From CAZQSL01 sp964595945 (lineage in GTDB: Bacteria > UBP15 > UBA6099 > JAJRTR01), in NCBI GenBank assembly GCA_964595945.1, contig CAZQSL010000098.1, positions 1-13,988 on the forward strand: 13,988 bases of DNA, given 5' to 3'. Position 1 is the first letter of the stretch; the number at the start of each line of letters is the position of its first letter. Position numbers and translations under genes: made by a program. Shown one piece after another: positions 13,367 through 13,988 of the stretch. The notes beneath the pieces are model-generated. The model was not told the origin of the DNA. It ran no database searches and saw only the letters and a list, made by a program, of their open reading frames with translations.

Positions 13367-13988
13367 TTATTTCAAGACAATCTGCTTGAAGTCCGCCACT
13401 TCGAGATAGAGCGAGCGGACACGGGTGAGCAGCGCGATCCTGTTGGCGCGTACGGCAGCGTCTTCGGCCATCACGAGCACTCCGTCGAAAAATTCCGTAG
13501 CCGGCTTCGTGATCGCGAAGAGACCCGCGATCATATCCTTCACCGCCGGCCGGCCGGCCGCCCAGCCGGATGATACCGATATGACAGCCGCGAGCAGCGC
13601 CCTTTCGGCATCGCTTTCAAACAATGATTCGTCGACTGCCACATCGCCTCCCCCGCCCTTTGCCGACTTGGCAAGTATATTAGAAATTCGGGTGAATACC
13701 TCATGCAGTCCGGCAAATCCCTCATCGCTTCTCATGGCTGTCAGTGCGTCCGCTATCTCGCGCGCGTCACTCACCCTGGGCAACCTGCCGAAATCTATGG
13801 CGTTGACCACATCATAGGCAAACCCGAGCGACTCCATGAACGCGTTGAATCGCGCCCTGAAAAAACCAAGCAGTTCGCCGGCTGACTTATCCCGGGCCGC
13901 GCCGTCCGGCACCACACCTTCCGGCATAAACCCCAGCGCGTCGGCGGCAAGCTGATCGAAGGTGAACGGGAATCCGTACCCATCGAGA
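13367..13988 (-). CDS. glyS: Glycyl-tRNA synthetase beta subunit, C-terminal part (partial)
   Basis: The beta subunit of the alpha2beta2-type glycyl-tRNA synthetase, which charges tRNA-Gly in the cytoplasm; the beta chain carries most of the tRNA contacts. The frame runs open from the right edge to a TAA at 13367, giving about 206 residues of a ~690-residue protein. Recognisable family segments, from the edge: DGYGFPFTFDQLAADALGF, GFFRARFNAFMESLGFAYD, ISNILAK and, near the end, the anticodon-binding block EFFDGVLVMAEDAAVRANRI with LALLTRVRSLYLEVADF-like sequence. The split enzyme rules out the unrelated single-chain GlyRS. The alpha subunit (glyQ) is expected upstream, beyond the window. Confidence 0.95.
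   Translation of the reverse strand, partial: LDGYGFPFTFDQLAADALGFMPEGVVPDGAARDKSAGELLGFFRARFNAFMESLGFAYDVVNAIDFGRLPRVSDAREIADALTAMRSDEGFAGLHEVFTRISNILAKSAKGGGGDVAVDESLFESDAERALLAAVISVSSGWAAGRPAVKDMIAGLFAITKPATEFFDGVLVMAEDAAVRANRIALLTRVRSLYLEVADFKQIVLK

Noticed and set aside
1..13988. CRISPR arrays, tRNA genes, rRNA, insertion sequences, toxin-antitoxin pairs
   Set aside because: No regularly spaced direct repeats, no cloverleaf sequences in the spacers, and no transposase or typical toxin/antitoxin frames were seen on either strand.

Overview
The window is a gene-dense stretch of bacterial chromosome, moderately GC-rich, with no rRNA, tRNA, CRISPR array, transposase or phage genes that I could find. 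Seen directly: GTP-type PEP carboxykinase, the beta subunit of the two-subunit glycyl-tRNA synthetase, thymidylate kinase, a YggT-DivIVA-YggU cluster, a LUD-domain protein, a Cys-rich DUF6485-like protein and a B12-binding-type radical SAM protein. This mix suggests an anaerobic or facultative bacterium of a less-studied, probably Gram-negative or deep-branching phylum (Deltaproteobacteria-like, PVC or a candidate phylum). That is inference; the sequence does not fix the phylum.

Layout. 1-1370 (-): N-terminal three quarters of pckG, running off the left edge. 1371-1574: a divergent promoter region shared with the small Cys-rich gene 1575-1775 (+). 1779-3489 (-): an O-methyltransferase-like gene followed by a LUD-domain gene, probably co-transcribed, with palindromes at the likely promoter. 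3604-4400: a zinc-ribbon membrane-anchored protein (+) bracketed by two inverted copies of a strong hairpin repeat. 4401-5291 (-): an AT-rich DUF2971 gene that looks acquired. 5534-7851 (-): thymidylate kinase behind an MFS (GPH/SLC45-like) transporter with an unusual external insertion. 7852-8071: a divergent intergenic region with a perfect 18-bp palindrome. 8072-10592 (+): a MerR-like HTH plus coiled-coil protein, then a radical SAM protein. 10593-10728: a non-coding spacer. 10729-13988 (-): transcribed right to left, glyS (partial), yggT, divIVA, yggU/DUF167, a zinc-ribbon membrane protein and a HAD phosphatase.

How genes fit together. The right-hand block is a growth and division cluster: YggT, DivIVA and YggU are often neighbours in bacteria, divIVA and yggU overlap by one base here (TGATG), and 14 bp separates yggU from the next gene. 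pckG supports gluconeogenesis or anaplerosis, tmk makes dTDP for DNA synthesis, and the transporter probably takes up a glycoside or sugar. I see no defence system or biosynthetic cluster that hangs together. The most interesting items are the HTH/coiled-coil protein, which resembles RacA in architecture and sits behind a palindrome in a genome with DivIVA; the dockerin/EF-hand-like loop in the transporter; the hairpin-bracketed zinc-ribbon gene; and the AT-rich DUF2971 gene.
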